From Rhabditoides inermis (taxonomy: Eukaryota > Nematoda > Chromadorea > Rhabditida > Rhabditidae), in contig CAWZYM010000183.1 of NCBI GenBank assembly GCA_963966185.1, forward strand, positions 332,501-396,500: a DNA stretch of 64,000 nucleotides. Reading direction: 5' to 3'. Position 1 is the first letter of the stretch. Each line of letters starts with the position of its first letter. The position numbers and the translations under genes were made by a program. Under the pieces are notes generated by a model. That model was not told the origin of the DNA and ran no database searches. It saw only the letters and a list, made by a program, of their open reading frames with translations. Of this stretch, positions 10,395 through 22,492 are shown piece after piece.

Positions 10395-10806
10395 AGTGTT
10401 GTTTTAGACCATTTCGCCCGTTTCGAGGACGTGCCCTCGGGAAACGAATGTTTGCAAATAACAATCAACCCCACTATATTTGACTCTCAGAATAAACAAA
10501 ATGCCGACATATGCCGGTCAGACTGCGGTTATGCAACGATGTTTGAAGTCGGTTGATAGTAGTGTTGTTTTAGACCATTTCGCCCGTTTCGAGGACGTGC
10601 TCTCGGGAACCGAATGTTTGCAAATAACAATCAACCCCACTATATTTTACTCTCAGAATGAACAAAATGCCGACATATGCCGGTCAGACTGCGGTTATCC
10701 AACGATGTTAGAAGTCGGTTGACAGTAGGGTTGTTTTAGGCCATTTCGCGCGTTCTGAGGACGTGCCCTAGAGAACCAACTGAATGCAAAGAACAATCAA
10801 CCAACA
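10386..10806 (+). repeat. Satellite segment between the insertion and its duplicated end
   Basis: About two and a half monomers resume in phase after the insertion. They end abruptly within a B-type monomer at ATCAACCAACA, where the duplicated insertion end begins. Confidence 0.9.
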
Positions 10807-11476
10807 ATTCCCGTTCTCCATTCGTTCCGCCATATTCATAAGTGTTCGCCGATTACTGTTGTAACGTATTGTATTGTTGTTACCTCTGTATTGTTACTGC
10901 ATTGCGATTGCGTTGTTCTAATAAAACAACTGAACCACCACGAGTGAACCACTGCTGGCCTCCTAACAAGAGAGCACATAACAATCCCACATCACTGATT
11001 GCCAATCAGAGATTAACACAATCCGCCGGAAACCACTCAGCCCAATTTACTGTTTTCGGGCGTGTTACGAGTGTGAATCGAGTCTCTACTACCCTCCACT
11101 GAACATTGGGGAGAATAGTGTTGATAGTAGTGTTGTTTTAGACCATTTCGCCCGTTTCGAGGACGTGCCCTCGGGAAACGAATGTTTGCAAATAACAATC
11201 AACCCCACTATATTTGACTCTCAGAATAAACAAAATGCCGACATATGCCGGTCAGACTGCGGTTATGCAACGATGTTTGAAGTCGGTTGATAGTAGTGTT
11301 GTTTTAGACCATTTCGCCCGTTTCGAGGACGTGCTCTCGGGAACCGAATGTTTGCAAATAACAATCAACCCCACTATATTTTACTCTCAGAATGAACAAA
11401 ATGCCGACATATGCCGGTCAGACTGCGGTTATCCAACGATGTTTGAAGTCGGTTGACAGTAGGGTTGTTTTAGGCC
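10807..11476 (+). repeat. 734-bp tandem duplication, unit 2 (partial)
   Basis: Starts with the duplicated insertion end at 10807-11119, then satellite. It follows unit 1 until about 11443, where TGTTTGAAG replaces TGTTAGAAG, then runs into the second 10-kb copy. In copy 2 the matching unit at 20775 continues into the main array instead, showing the original right-hand context. Confidence 0.88.
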
Positions 11477-14400
11477 ATATCGCCCGTTTCGAGAACGTGC
11501 CCTCGGGAACCGAATGTTTGCAAATAACAATCAACCACACTTTTCATCACTTTTAGAATAATCAAAATGCCGCTATATGCCGGTCAGACTGCGGATATGC
11601 AACGATGTTTGAAGTCGGTTGACAGTAGTGTTGTTTTAGACCATGTCGCGCGTTTTGAGGATGTGCCATCGGGAACCGAATCTTGCAAATAACAATCAAC
11701 CCCACAATATTTTACTCTCAGAATAAACACAATGCCGACATATGCCGGTCAGACTGCGGTTATCCAACGATGTTTGAAGTCGGTTGACAGTAGGGTTGTT
11801 TTAGGCCATTTCGCGCGTTTTGAGGACGTGACCTAGAGAACCAACTGAATGCAAAGAACAGTCAACCACACTATTCATCACTTTTAGAATAATCAAAATG
11901 CCGCTATATGCCGGTCAGACTGCGGTTATGCAACGATGTTTGAAGTCGGTTGATAGTAGTGTTGTTTCAGACCATTTCGCCCGTTTCGAGGACGTGTCCT
12001 CGGGAACCGAATGTTTGCAAACAAAAAATCAACCCCACATTATTTTACTCTCAGAATAAACAAAATGCCGACATATGCCGGTCAGACTGCGGTTATCCAA
12101 CGATGTTTGATGTCGGTTGATAGTGGTGTTGTTTTAGACCATTTCGCCCGTTTCGAGGACGTGCCCTCGGGATGTTTGCAAATAACAATCGACCCCGCAT
12201 TTTTTTACTTCCCGAACAAACAAAATGCCGACTTATGCCGGTCAGACTGCGGTTATCCAACGATGTTTGAAGTCGGTTGACAGTAGGGTTGTTTTATGCC
12301 ATTTCGCGTGTTTTGAGGACGTGCCGTAGAGAACCAACTGAATTCAAAGAACAATCAACCACACTATTTATTACTTCAAAAAAAATCAAAATGCCGATAT
12401 ATGCCGGTCAGACTGCGGTTATGCAACGATGTTTGAAGTCGGTTGATAGTAGTGTTGTTTTAGACCATTTCGCCCGTTTCGAGGACGTGCCCTCGGGAAC
12501 CGAATGTTTGCAAATAACAATCAACCCCACATTATTTTACTCTCAGAATAAACAAAATGCCGACATATGCCGGTCAGACTGCGGTTATCCAACGATGTTT
12601 AAAGTCGGTTGACAGTAGGGTTGTTTTAGGCCATTTCGCGCGTTTTGAGGACGTGCCCTAGAGAACCAACTGAATGCAAAGAACTATCAACCACACTTTT
12701 CATCACTTTTAGAATAATCAAAATGCCGCTATATGCCGGTCAGACTGCGGTTATGCAACGATGTTTGAAGTAGGTTGACAGTAGTGTTGTTTTAGACCTT
12801 GTCGCGCGTTTTGAGGATGTGCCATCGGGAACCGAATGTTTGCAAATAACAATCATTCCCACATTATTTTACTCTCAGAATGAACAAAATGCCGACATAT
12901 GCCGGTCAGACTGCGGTTATCCAACTGATGTTTGAAGTCGGTTGACAGTAGGGTTGTTTTAGGCCATTTCGCGCGTTTTGAGGACGTGCCGTAGAGAACC
13001 AACTGAATGCAAAGAACTATCAACCACACTATTCATTACTTCAGAATTAACAAAATGCCGACATGTGCCGGTCAGACTGCGGTTATCCAACGATGTTTGA
13101 AGTCGGTTGATAGTAGTGTTGTTTCAGACCATTTCGCCCGTTTCGAGGACGTGTCCTCGGGAACCGAATGTTTGCAAACAAAAAATCAACCCCACATTAT
13201 TTTACTCTCAGAATAAACAAAATGCCGACATATGCCGGTCAGATTGCGGTTATCCAACGATGTTTGATGTCGGTTGATAGTGGTGTTGTTTTAGACCATT
13301 TCGCCCGTTTCGAGGACGTGCCCTCGGGAACCGAATGTTTGCAAATAACAATCAACCCTACATTATTTTACTCTCAGAATAAACAAAATGCCGACATATG
13401 CCGGTCAGACTGCGGTTATCCAACGATGTTTGATGTCGGTTGATAGTGGTGTTGTTTTAGACCATTTCGCCCGTTTCGAGGACGTGCCCTCGGGAACCGA
13501 ATGTTTGCAAATAACAATCGACCCCGCATTTTTTTACTTCCCGAACAAACAAAATGCCGACTTATGCCGGTCAGACTGCGGTTATCCAACGATGTTTGAA
13601 GTCGGTTGACAGTAGGGTTGTTTTATGCCATTTCGCGTGTTTTGAGGACGTGCCGTAGAGAACCAACTGAATTCAAAGAACAATCAACCACACTATTTAT
13701 TACTTCAAAAAAATCAAAATGCCGATATATGCCGGTCAGACTGTGGTTATCCAACGATGTTTGAAGTCGGTTGACAGTAGGGTGGTTTTAAACCATATCG
13801 CCCGTTTCGAGAACGTGCCCTCGGGAACCGAATGTTTGCAAATAACAATCAACCACACTTTTCATCACTTTTAGAATAATCAAAATGCCGCTATATGCCG
13901 GTCAGACTGCGGATATGCAACGATGTTTGAAGTCGGTTGACAGTAGTGTTGTTTTAGACCATGTCGCGCGTTTTGAGGATGTGCCATCGGGAACCGAATC
14001 TTGCAAATAACAATCAACCCCACAATATTTTACTCTCAGAATAAACACAATGCCGACATATGCCGGTCAGACTGCGGTTATCCAACGATGTTTGAAGTCG
14101 GTTGACAGTAGGGTTGTTTTAGGCCATTTCGCGCGTTTTGAGGACGTGACCTAGAGAACCAACTGAATGCAAAGAACAGTCAACCACACTATTCATCACT
14201 TTTAGAATAATCAAAATGCCGCTATATGCCGGTCAGACTGCGGTTATGCAACGATGTTTGAAGTCGGTTGATAGTAGTGTTGTTTCAGACCATTTCGCCC
14301 GTTTCGAGGACGTGTCCTCGGGAACCGAATGTTTGCAAACAAAAAATCAACCCCACATTATTTTACTCTCAGAATAAACAAAATGCCGACATATGCCGGT

Positions 14401-16927
14401 CAGACTGCGGTTATCCAACGATGTTTGATGTCGGTTGATAGTGGTGTTGTTTTAGACCATTTCGCCCGTTTCGAGGACGTGCCCTCGGGAACCGAATGTT
14501 TGCAAATAACAATCGACCCCGCATTTTTTTACTTCCCGAACAAACAAAATGCCGACTTATGCCGGTCAGACTGCGGTTATCCAACGATGTTTGAAGTCGG
14601 TTGACAGTAGGGTTGTTTTATGCCATTTCGCGTGTTTTGAGGACGTGCCGTAGAGAACCAACTGAATTCAAAGAACAATCAACCACACTATTTATTACTT
14701 CAAAAAAATCAAAATGCCGATATATGCCGGTCAGACTGCGGTTATGCAACGATGTTTGAAGTCGGTTGATAGTAGTGTTGTTTTAGACCATTTCGCCCGT
14801 TTCGAGGACGTGCCCTCGGGAACCGAATGTTTGCAAATAACAATCAACCCCACATTATTTTACTCTCAGAATAAACAAAATGCCGACATATGCCGGTCAG
14901 ACTGCGGTTATCCAACGATGTTTAAAGTCGGTTGACAGTAGGGTTGTTTTAGGCCATTTCGCGCGTTTTGAGGACGTGCCCTAGAGAACCAACTGAATGC
15001 AAAGAACTATCAACCACACTTTTCATCACTTTTAAAATAATCAAAATGCCGCTATATGCCGGTCAGACTGCGGTTATGCAACGATGTTTGAAGTAGGTTG
15101 ACAGTAGTGTTGTTTTAGACCTTGTCGCGCGTTTTGAGGATGTGCCATCGGGAACCGAATGTTTGCAAATAACAATCATTCCCACATTATTTTACTCTCA
15201 GAATGAACAAAATGCCGACATATGCCGGTCAGACTGCGGTTATCCAACTGATGTTTGAAGTCGGTTGACAGTAGGGTTGTTTTAGGCCATTTCGCGCGTT
15301 TTGAGGACGTGCCGTAGAGAACCAACTGAATGCAAAGAACTATCAACCACACTATTCATTACTTCAGAATTAACAAAATGCCGACATGTGCCGGTCAGAC
15401 TGCGGTTATCCAACGATGTTTGAAGTCGGTTGATAGTAGTGTTGTTTCAGACCATTTCGCCCGTTTCGAGGACGTGTCCTCGGGAACCGAATGTTTGCAA
15501 ACAAAAAATCAACCCCACATTATTTTACTCTCAGAATAAACAAAATGCCGACATATGCCGGTCAGATTGCGGTTATCCAACGATGTTTGATGTCGGTTGA
15601 TAGTGGTGTTGTTTTAGACCATTTCGCCCGTTTCGAGGACGTGCCCTCGGGAACCGAATGTTTGCAAATAACAATCGACCCCGCATTTTTTTACTTCCCG
15701 AACAAACAAAATGCCGACTTATGCCGGTCAGACTGCGGTTATCCAACGATGTTTGAAGTCGGTTGACAGTAGGGTTGTTTTATGCCATTTCGCGTGTTTT
15801 GAGGACGTGCCGTAGAGAACCAACTGAATTCAAAGAACAATCAACCACACTATTTATTACTTCAAAAAAATCAAAATGCCGATATATGCCGGTCAGACTG
15901 CGGTTATGCAACGATGTTTGAAGTCGGTTGATAGTGTTGTTTTAGACCATTTCGCCCGTTTCGAGGACGTGCCCTCGGGAACCGAATGTTTGCAAATAAC
16001 AATCAACCCCACATTATTTTACTCTCAAAATGAACAAAATGCCGACATATGCCGGTCAGACTGCGGTTATCCAACAATGTTAGAAGTCGGTTGACAGTAG
16101 TGTTGTTTTAGGCCATTTCGCGGGTTTTGAGGACGTGCCGTAAAGAACCAACTGAATTCAAAGAACAATCAACCACACTATTCATTACTTCAAAAAAAAT
16201 CAAAATGCCGATATATGCCGGTCAGACTGCGGTTATGCAACGATGTTTGAAGTCGGTTGATAGTAGTGTTGTTTTAGACCATTTCGCCCGTTTCGAGGAC
16301 GTGCCCTCGGGAAACGAATGTTTGCAAATAACAATCAACCCCACTATATTTGACTCTCAGAATGAACAAAATGCCGACATATGCCGGTCAGACTGCGGTT
16401 ATCCAACGATGTTAGAAGTCGGTTGACAGTAGGGTTGTTTTAGGCCATTTCGCGCGTTCTGAGGACGTGCCCTAGAGAACCAACTGAATGCAAAGAACTA
16501 TCAACTACACTATTCATTACTTCAGAAAAATCAAAATGCCGACATATGCCGGTCAGACTGCGGTTATGCAACGATGTTTGAAGTCGGTTGATAGTAGTGT
16601 TGTTTTAGACCATTTCGCCCGTTTCGAGGACGTGCCCTCGGGAAACGAATGTTTGCAAATAACAATCAACCCCACTATATTTGACTCTCAGAATGAACAA
16701 AATGCCGATATATGCCGGTCAGACTGCGGTTATGCAACGATGTTTGAAGTCGGTTGATAGTAGTGTTGTTCTAGACCATTTCGCCCGTTTCGAGGACGTG
16801 CCCTCGGGAAACGAATGTTTGCAAATAACAATCAACCCCACTATATTTGACTCTCAGAATGAACAAAATGCCGACATATGCCGGTCAGACTGCGGTTATG
16901 CAACGATGTTTGAAGTCGGTTGATAGT
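11120..16927 (+). repeat. 166-bp satellite array, block 2
   Basis: About 35 monomers, mostly the duplicate of block 1. It includes both copies of the 14-monomer unit and the short monomer with lost bases near 12168, which reads CTCGGGATG where copy 1 has CTCGGGGTG. No other feature is visible. Confidence 0.93.
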
Positions 16928-17643
16928 TGTCGTGGATTCCACGACCGATACCGTATACCTTTGACTATGACCATGTGACAACCACTCGGTGACAACAACA
17001 TGATACTGTACTACCGTACTACCCGCTGAACGAATACTGTACTCTCTGTCGCTGTTCACATAAAGGATGGGAAGAAGAAGCGGCGCCGTGAATTCGTCTG
17101 CCCCGTCGGCGCCTGTCTGGAGCCGGCACTTCCCTCGCCCACTCGGCCACCCTCGTCTTCCACACACTCGCCACACACCTGCGCGGAGACGCCACACGCT
17201 CCGAATTCTAGCCCCGCCCCCTCCATTTCGTATTGTTACATTGTTCGGTGATAGCGATGCTCGAGTAAGGTCGGTCCCGTTCCATGGTTTTGCCCGTGTA
17301 GGGTTCAGGATACTGGCGGAATGCAGTAGTCCCTTATTTTCCTAGTTGCGACTAGTGTGTGTTATGATTTGGAGTAATGCTCCCTTGTATTGCTGTCGTG
17401 GACGTGTGTCCGACATTGTTTTGTGTGCTCCCGCCGGCGTGCGGTTTTTCCCCTATTGTCAGTAAACTCTCTTCTTCTTATAATGTGTTTCTATCCTTTT
17501 TTGGTAATATGGGCTTTCTATGGTTCGCGGAGGCTCCGATCATTCCTCCGTCGAATCGTGTCTCTTTTGGTTGTCTAGACATCGCGTAGAGTTGGGTTTG
17601 GTTGCTATTCGGTTATAGTGGACCATCCCTCTCCTATTCTCCC
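16928..17643 (+). repeat. LTR-like direct repeat, first copy of insertion 2
   Basis: Counterpart of 6960-7675, starting TGTCGTGG after GATAGT. The same change from near-identity to about 80 percent similarity with its partner occurs at about 17494. Confidence 0.68.
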
Positions 17644-18237
17644 TGAACATTTGTGCATCGGCTCGATTTACACGAATCCAGCCGTTTCACTCTCGCGATT
17701 GTCACATTTCGTTGTTTTGCGCGATTGCATCATCTTGCACTTTGCGCAGATGTGTGTTTTGTATTGGCTAGTTGGCTCTGTCAGCTACCAATTTATTTCT
17801 ATTGCTCGATACTGATATAGTTGATCAATTCAGCTGATATCAATCGAAACCACCACCCATTATCGATCCACGTATCGATTATACCACCGGTCGACGTACC
17901 GAGAACGGCCCACGTGCCACAAGTCACAACGCTTTGGCCGCTTCATGTGTCTACCATAACACCACTGAACCACCGCTATAACCTCTGAACCACCATATTT
18001 GATTGCTTACATACGCTCTCATTTTACAACTATTCCTCGCAATTGCATGCGTTTCGAAACTCTGTGATCATTCTGCGCGGGTATCGATCGATCGATAACC
18101 GCCCGCAGTGCCTCACTCTGTCAGAGGATTTCCCACGCTCACCCACAACTTCGCAACCGCTCACTATCGTGTGAGCAGCTATTCTATTATCTCTCATTCC
18201 CATAAACGATTGTACCGTAATGTGATCGAGTCCATGA

Positions 18238-18471
18238 AACCGAAATAACCGAAACAGGGAAGATGATGAAACAAGCAACTCAGACAATGACGTGATTGCA
18301 GCCAACCCCTTTCAGATCCAAACACAGCGAAATGATCACTCGATTGCTGATTCATCCGACCTCGATGTCTACCACAACTTCATTGAATATGAATATTACC
18401 CAACTATCCTCGACGCTGAACGCACCGCTCTGACCGCATCTCTGTTAGAGGGGGAGGGTCGCGGCTACTGA
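18238..18471 (+). pseudogene. Polyprotein C-terminus fragment, duplicate
   Basis: Identical by eye to 8270-8503: 77 open codons without a start, ending in the polypurine tract of the related LTR. It is kept only because it sits in the duplicated block, so its conservation says nothing about function. Confidence 0.4.
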
Positions 18472-18886
18472 ACCGCGACTGTTATCCACTACTGAAACAG
18501 TACTGAGTACGTTTCGAAACTGCCATTACAAGGATAACGAATGAACCTATATCGATTAAACAATATTTAGCCGGAGCTACCGTAACCCCGCGATTGCTAC
18601 AGTACCTACCGTACACTGACTTACCGTACTCTAGTATGGATTACAGTAACCACTATTTCTTTATATAGTACACTGTATGGCGGATGTAACGAACGCTCAC
18701 AACAGCAACCTTTGCACACTATTGTCACAACATGATTCTAGTCATATCAAACCGGGAAGTGGATGTGGCCGCCCATCTTTCTTTAATCACCCACAACCGC
18801 TTCAACAAAGCGAACCGATACTGTGATCATATGCAACATCATTTAAACTCCCCGTATGGCCGCACATTTCCTTGCGAAAGGGGGAG

Positions 18887-19605
18887 TGTCGTGGATTCCA
18901 CGACCGATACCGTATACCTTTGACTATGACCATGTGACAACCACTCGGTGACAACAACATGATACTGTACTACCGTACTACCCGCTGAACGAATACTGTA
19001 CTCTCTGTCGCTGTTCACATAAAGGATGGGAAGAAGAAGCGGCGCCGTGAATTCGTCTGCCCCGTCGGCGCCTGTCTGGAGCCGGCACTTCCCTCGCCCA
19101 CTCGGCCACCCTCGTCTTCCACACACTCGCCACACACCTGCGCGGAGACGCCACACGCTCCGAATTCTAGCCCCGCCCCCTCCATTTCGTATTGTTACAT
19201 TGTTCGGTGATAGCGATGCTCGAGTAAGGTCGGTCCCGTTCCATGGTTTTGCCCGTGTAGGGTTCAGGATACTGGCGGAATGCAGTAGTCCCTTATTTTC
19301 CTAGTTGCGACTAGTGTGTGTTATGATTTGGAGTAATGCTCCCTTGTATTGCTGTCGTGGACGTGTGTCCGACATTGTTTTGTGTGCTCCCGCCGGCGTG
19401 CGGTTTTCCCCTATTGTCAGTAAACTCTCTTCTTCTTATAATGTGTTTCTATGGTATTCTATCTAGTGTATGAGCTTTCTATGATTCGCGGAGGCTCCGA
19501 CTATTCCTCCGTCGAATCTTGTCACTTTTGGTTTTCTTGACATCGCGCAGAGTTGGGCTTTGGTCGCTATTTGGTTATAGTAGACCACCCCACCCCTATT
19601 CTCCC
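18887..19605 (+). repeat. LTR-like direct repeat, second copy of insertion 2
   Basis: Counterpart of 8919-9637, preceded by the purine tract GAAAGGGGGAG at 18876-18886. Confidence 0.63.
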
Positions 19606-20040
19606 GTAGTTGTTCACCTGGTTGGTGTTGTCAGTGATGGAATTCTTCCACAGGTTGTCAATGATGTTGGCGAGCTCGCGCACAAGGTCCATGTCGCGAC
19701 CGATATTATTTTTCTCATTGCCAGAGAGGTGCAGGGTAGCCATGGTTGATAATAGGTTTCAATCGAAAATCAATCAATAGCAAAATCAATATCAATCAAT
19801 AGTTCTGGTGAGTGATCGAGATGTTGGCCGGGTTGTCTTAACCGGTCCGATGCACCAATTTCTGTTCTTTGTCCCGCCGGCGTGCGGTCGACCTCCCCAG
19901 TTGACAGAATCCCGTATTCTGAAATTGTCGTTTGTTGCCTTCTGATCGTCTCCGTTATTGACTGTAGTCCCATTGTTATTCCCCGACTACGGTCAATTGT
20001 TGTATCGTATTCGCTAGTGCCCATCTAGCCCGTTTCCTAT

Positions 20041-21411
20041 ATTCCCGTTCTCCATTCGTTCCGCCATATTCATAAGTGTTCGCCGATTACTGTTGTAACG
20101 TATTGTATTGTTGTTACCTCTGTATTGTTACTGCATTGCGATTGCGTTGTTCTAATAAAACAACTGAACCACCACGAGTGAACCACTGCTGGCCTCCTAA
20201 CAAGAGAGCACATAACAATCCCACATCACTGATTGCCAATCAGAGATTAACACAATCCGCCGGAAACCACTCAGCCCAATTTACTGTTTTCGGGCGTGTT
20301 ACGAGTGTGAATCGAGTCTCTACTACCCTCCACTGAACATTGGGGAGAATAGTGTTGATAGTAGTGTTGTTTTAGACCATTTCGCCCGTTTCGAGGACGT
20401 GCCCTCGGGAAACGAATGTTTGCAAATAACAATCAACCCCACTATATTTGACTCTCAGAATAAACAAAATGCCGACATATGCCGGTCAGACTGCGGTTAT
20501 GCAACGATGTTTGAAGTCGGTTGATAGTAGTGTTGTTTTAGACCATTTCGCCCGTTTCGAGAACGTGCTCTCGGGAACCGAATGTTTGCAAATAACAATC
20601 AACCCCACTATATTTTACTCTCAGAATGAACAAAATGCCGACATATGCCGGTCAGACTGCGGTTATCCAACGATGTTAGAAGTCGGTTGACAGTAGGGTT
20701 GTTTTAGGCCATTTCGCGCGTTCTGAGGACGTGCCCTAGAGAACCAACTGAATGCAAAGAACAATCAACCAACAATTCCCGTTCTCCATTCGTTCCGCCA
20801 TATTCATAAGTGTTCGCCGATTACTGTTGTAACGTATTGTATTGTTGTTACCTCTGTATTGTTACTGCATTGCGATTGCGTTGTTCTAATAAAACAACTG
20901 AACCACCACGAGTGAACCACTGCTGGCCTCCTAACAAGAGAGCACATAACAATCCCACATCACTGATTGCCAATCAGAGATTAACACAATCCGCCGGAAA
21001 CCACTCAGCCCAATTTACTGTTTTCGGGCGTGTTACGAGTGTGAATCGAGTCTCTACTACCCTCCACTGAACATTGGGGAGAATAGTGTTGATAGTAGTG
21101 TTGTTTTAGACCATTTCGCCCGTTTCGAGGACGTGCCCTCGGGAAACGAATGTTTGCAAATAACAATCAACCCCACTATATTTGACTCTCAGAATAAACA
21201 AAATGCCGACATATGCCGGTCAGACTGCGGTTATGCAACGATGTTTGAAGTCGGTTGATAGTAGTGTTGTTTTAGACCATTTCGCCCGTTTCGAGGACGT
21301 GCTCTCGGGAACCGAATGTTTGCAAATAACAATCAACCCCACTATATTTTACTCTCAGAATGAACAAAATGCCGACATATGCCGGTCAGACTGCGGTTAT
21401 CCAACGATGTT
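20041..21411 (+). repeat. 734-bp tandem duplication, second-copy pair
   Basis: Counterpart of 10073-11443: unit 1 at 20041-20774 and unit 2 from 20775. It contains a second truncated insertion end at 20775-21087. One substitution is visible in the satellite part, GAGAACGTGCTC near 20568 against GAGGACGTGCTC near 10600. The event therefore predates the 10-kb duplication. Confidence 0.88.
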
Positions 21412-22490
21412 AGAAGTCGGTTGACAGTAGGGTTGTTTTAGGCCATTTCGCGCGTTCTGAGGACGTGCCCTAGAGAACCAACTGAATGCAAAGAACAATC
21501 AACCACACTATTCATTACTTCAGAAAAATCAAAATGCCGATATATGCCGGTCAGACTGCGGTTATGCAAGGATGTTTGAAGTCGGTTGATAGTAGTGTTG
21601 TTTTAGACAATTTCGCCCGTTTCGAGGACGTGCCCTCGGGAAACGAATGTTTGCAAATAACAATCAACCCCACTATATTTTACTCTCAGAATAAACAAAA
21701 TGCCGACATATGCCGGTCAGACTGCGGTTATCCAACGATGTTAGAAGTCGGTTGACAGTAGGGTTGTTTTAGGCCATTTCGCGCGTTCTGAGGACGTGCC
21801 CTAGAGAACCAACTGAATGCAAAGAACTATCAACTACACTATTCATTACTTCAGAAAAATCAAAATGCCGACATATGCCGGTCAGACTGCGGTTATCCAA
21901 CGATGTTTGAAGTCGGTTGATAGTAGTGTTGTTTTAGACCATTTCGCCCGTTTCGAGGACGTGCTCTCGGGAACCGAGTGTTTGCAAATAACAATCAACC
22001 CCACAATTTTTTCACTCTCAGAATAATCAAAATGCCGACATATGCCGGTCAGACTGCGGTTATCCAACGATGTTAGAAGTCGGTTGACAGTAGGGTTGTT
22101 TTAGGCCATTTCGCGCGTTCTGAGGACGTGCCCTAGAGAACCAACTGAATGCAAAGAACTATCAACTACACTATTCATTACTTCAGAAAAATCAAAATGC
22201 CGACATATGCCGGTCAGACTGCGGTTATCCAACGATGTTTGAAGTCGGTTGACAGTAGTGTTGTTTTAGGCCATTTCGCGGGTTTTGAGGACGTGCCGTA
22301 GAGAACCAACTGAATTCAAAGAACAATCAACTACACTATTCATTACTTCAGAAAAATCAAAATGCCGATATATGCCGGTCAGACTGCGGTTATGCAACGA
22401 TGTTTGAAGTCGGTTGATAGTAGTGTTGTTTTAGACCATTTCGCCCGTTTCGAGAACGTGCCCTCGGGAAACGAATGTTTGCAAATAACA

Positions 22491-22492
22491 AT
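22491..22492 (+). other. Empty paralogous site for Helitron copy 1
   Basis: Between A22491 and T22492 the satellite reads AATAACAA|TCAACCCC. The monomers on both sides, about 21.8-23.0 kb, match those flanking the Helitron at 56.25-56.93 kb and 60.54-61.03 kb in order and in variants. This locus shows the sequence before insertion. Confidence 0.85.

Larger units (their letters stand above)
10073..10806 (+). repeat. 734-bp tandem duplication, unit 1
   Basis: The unit contains the last 313 bp of the insertion (10073-10385) plus 421 bp of satellite (10386-10806). It is repeated from 10807 at a 734-bp offset. Unit 1 begins inside insertion sequence (CCTAT|ATTCCC) and unit 2 begins where satellite CAACA meets ATTCCC. 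The breakpoints therefore share almost no homology, unlike the satellite-satellite exchanges elsewhere. Confidence 0.9.
1176..11443 (+). repeat. 10-kb tandem duplication, copy 1
   Basis: Everything from about 1176 to 11443, including satellite, retroelement-like insertion and 734-bp duplication, recurs immediately downstream at 11477-21411. The offset is 10301 bp up to about 5.2 kb and 9968 bp beyond. By eye only a handful of substitutions separate the copies, for example GAGAACG at 4503 against GAGGACG at 14804, and TTTTAGAATAATC at 4730 against TTTTAAAATAATC at 15031. Such identity implies a recent event or an assembly duplication. Confidence 0.88.
16928..20353 (+). mobile_element. Composite LTR-retrotransposon-derived insertion, copy 2
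   Basis: The same 3426-bp insertion, offset by 9968 bp, with the same 9-bp flanks at 16919-16927 and 20354-20362. Corresponding parts: LTR-like repeats at 16928-17643 and 18887-19605, related LTR start at 18447-18479, polypurine tract at 18876-18886, minus-strand frames at 19567-19743 and 19770-20024, AATAAA at 20154-20159. I found no difference from copy 1 by eye. It is a passenger of the 10-kb tandem duplication, not a separate transposition. Confidence 0.7.
11477..21411 (+). repeat. 10-kb tandem duplication, copy 2
   Basis: Near-identical to 1176-11443 but 333 bp shorter because one dimer is missing. The junction lies in satellite at about 11444-11476, where a monomer resembling the end of the unit (TGTTTGAAGTCGG) runs into one resembling its start (CATATCGCCCGTTTCGAGAACG). 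The right end continues into the main array from 21412, where TGTTAGAAG replaces the junction variant. Homologous unequal exchange between monomers would produce exactly this. Confidence 0.88.
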
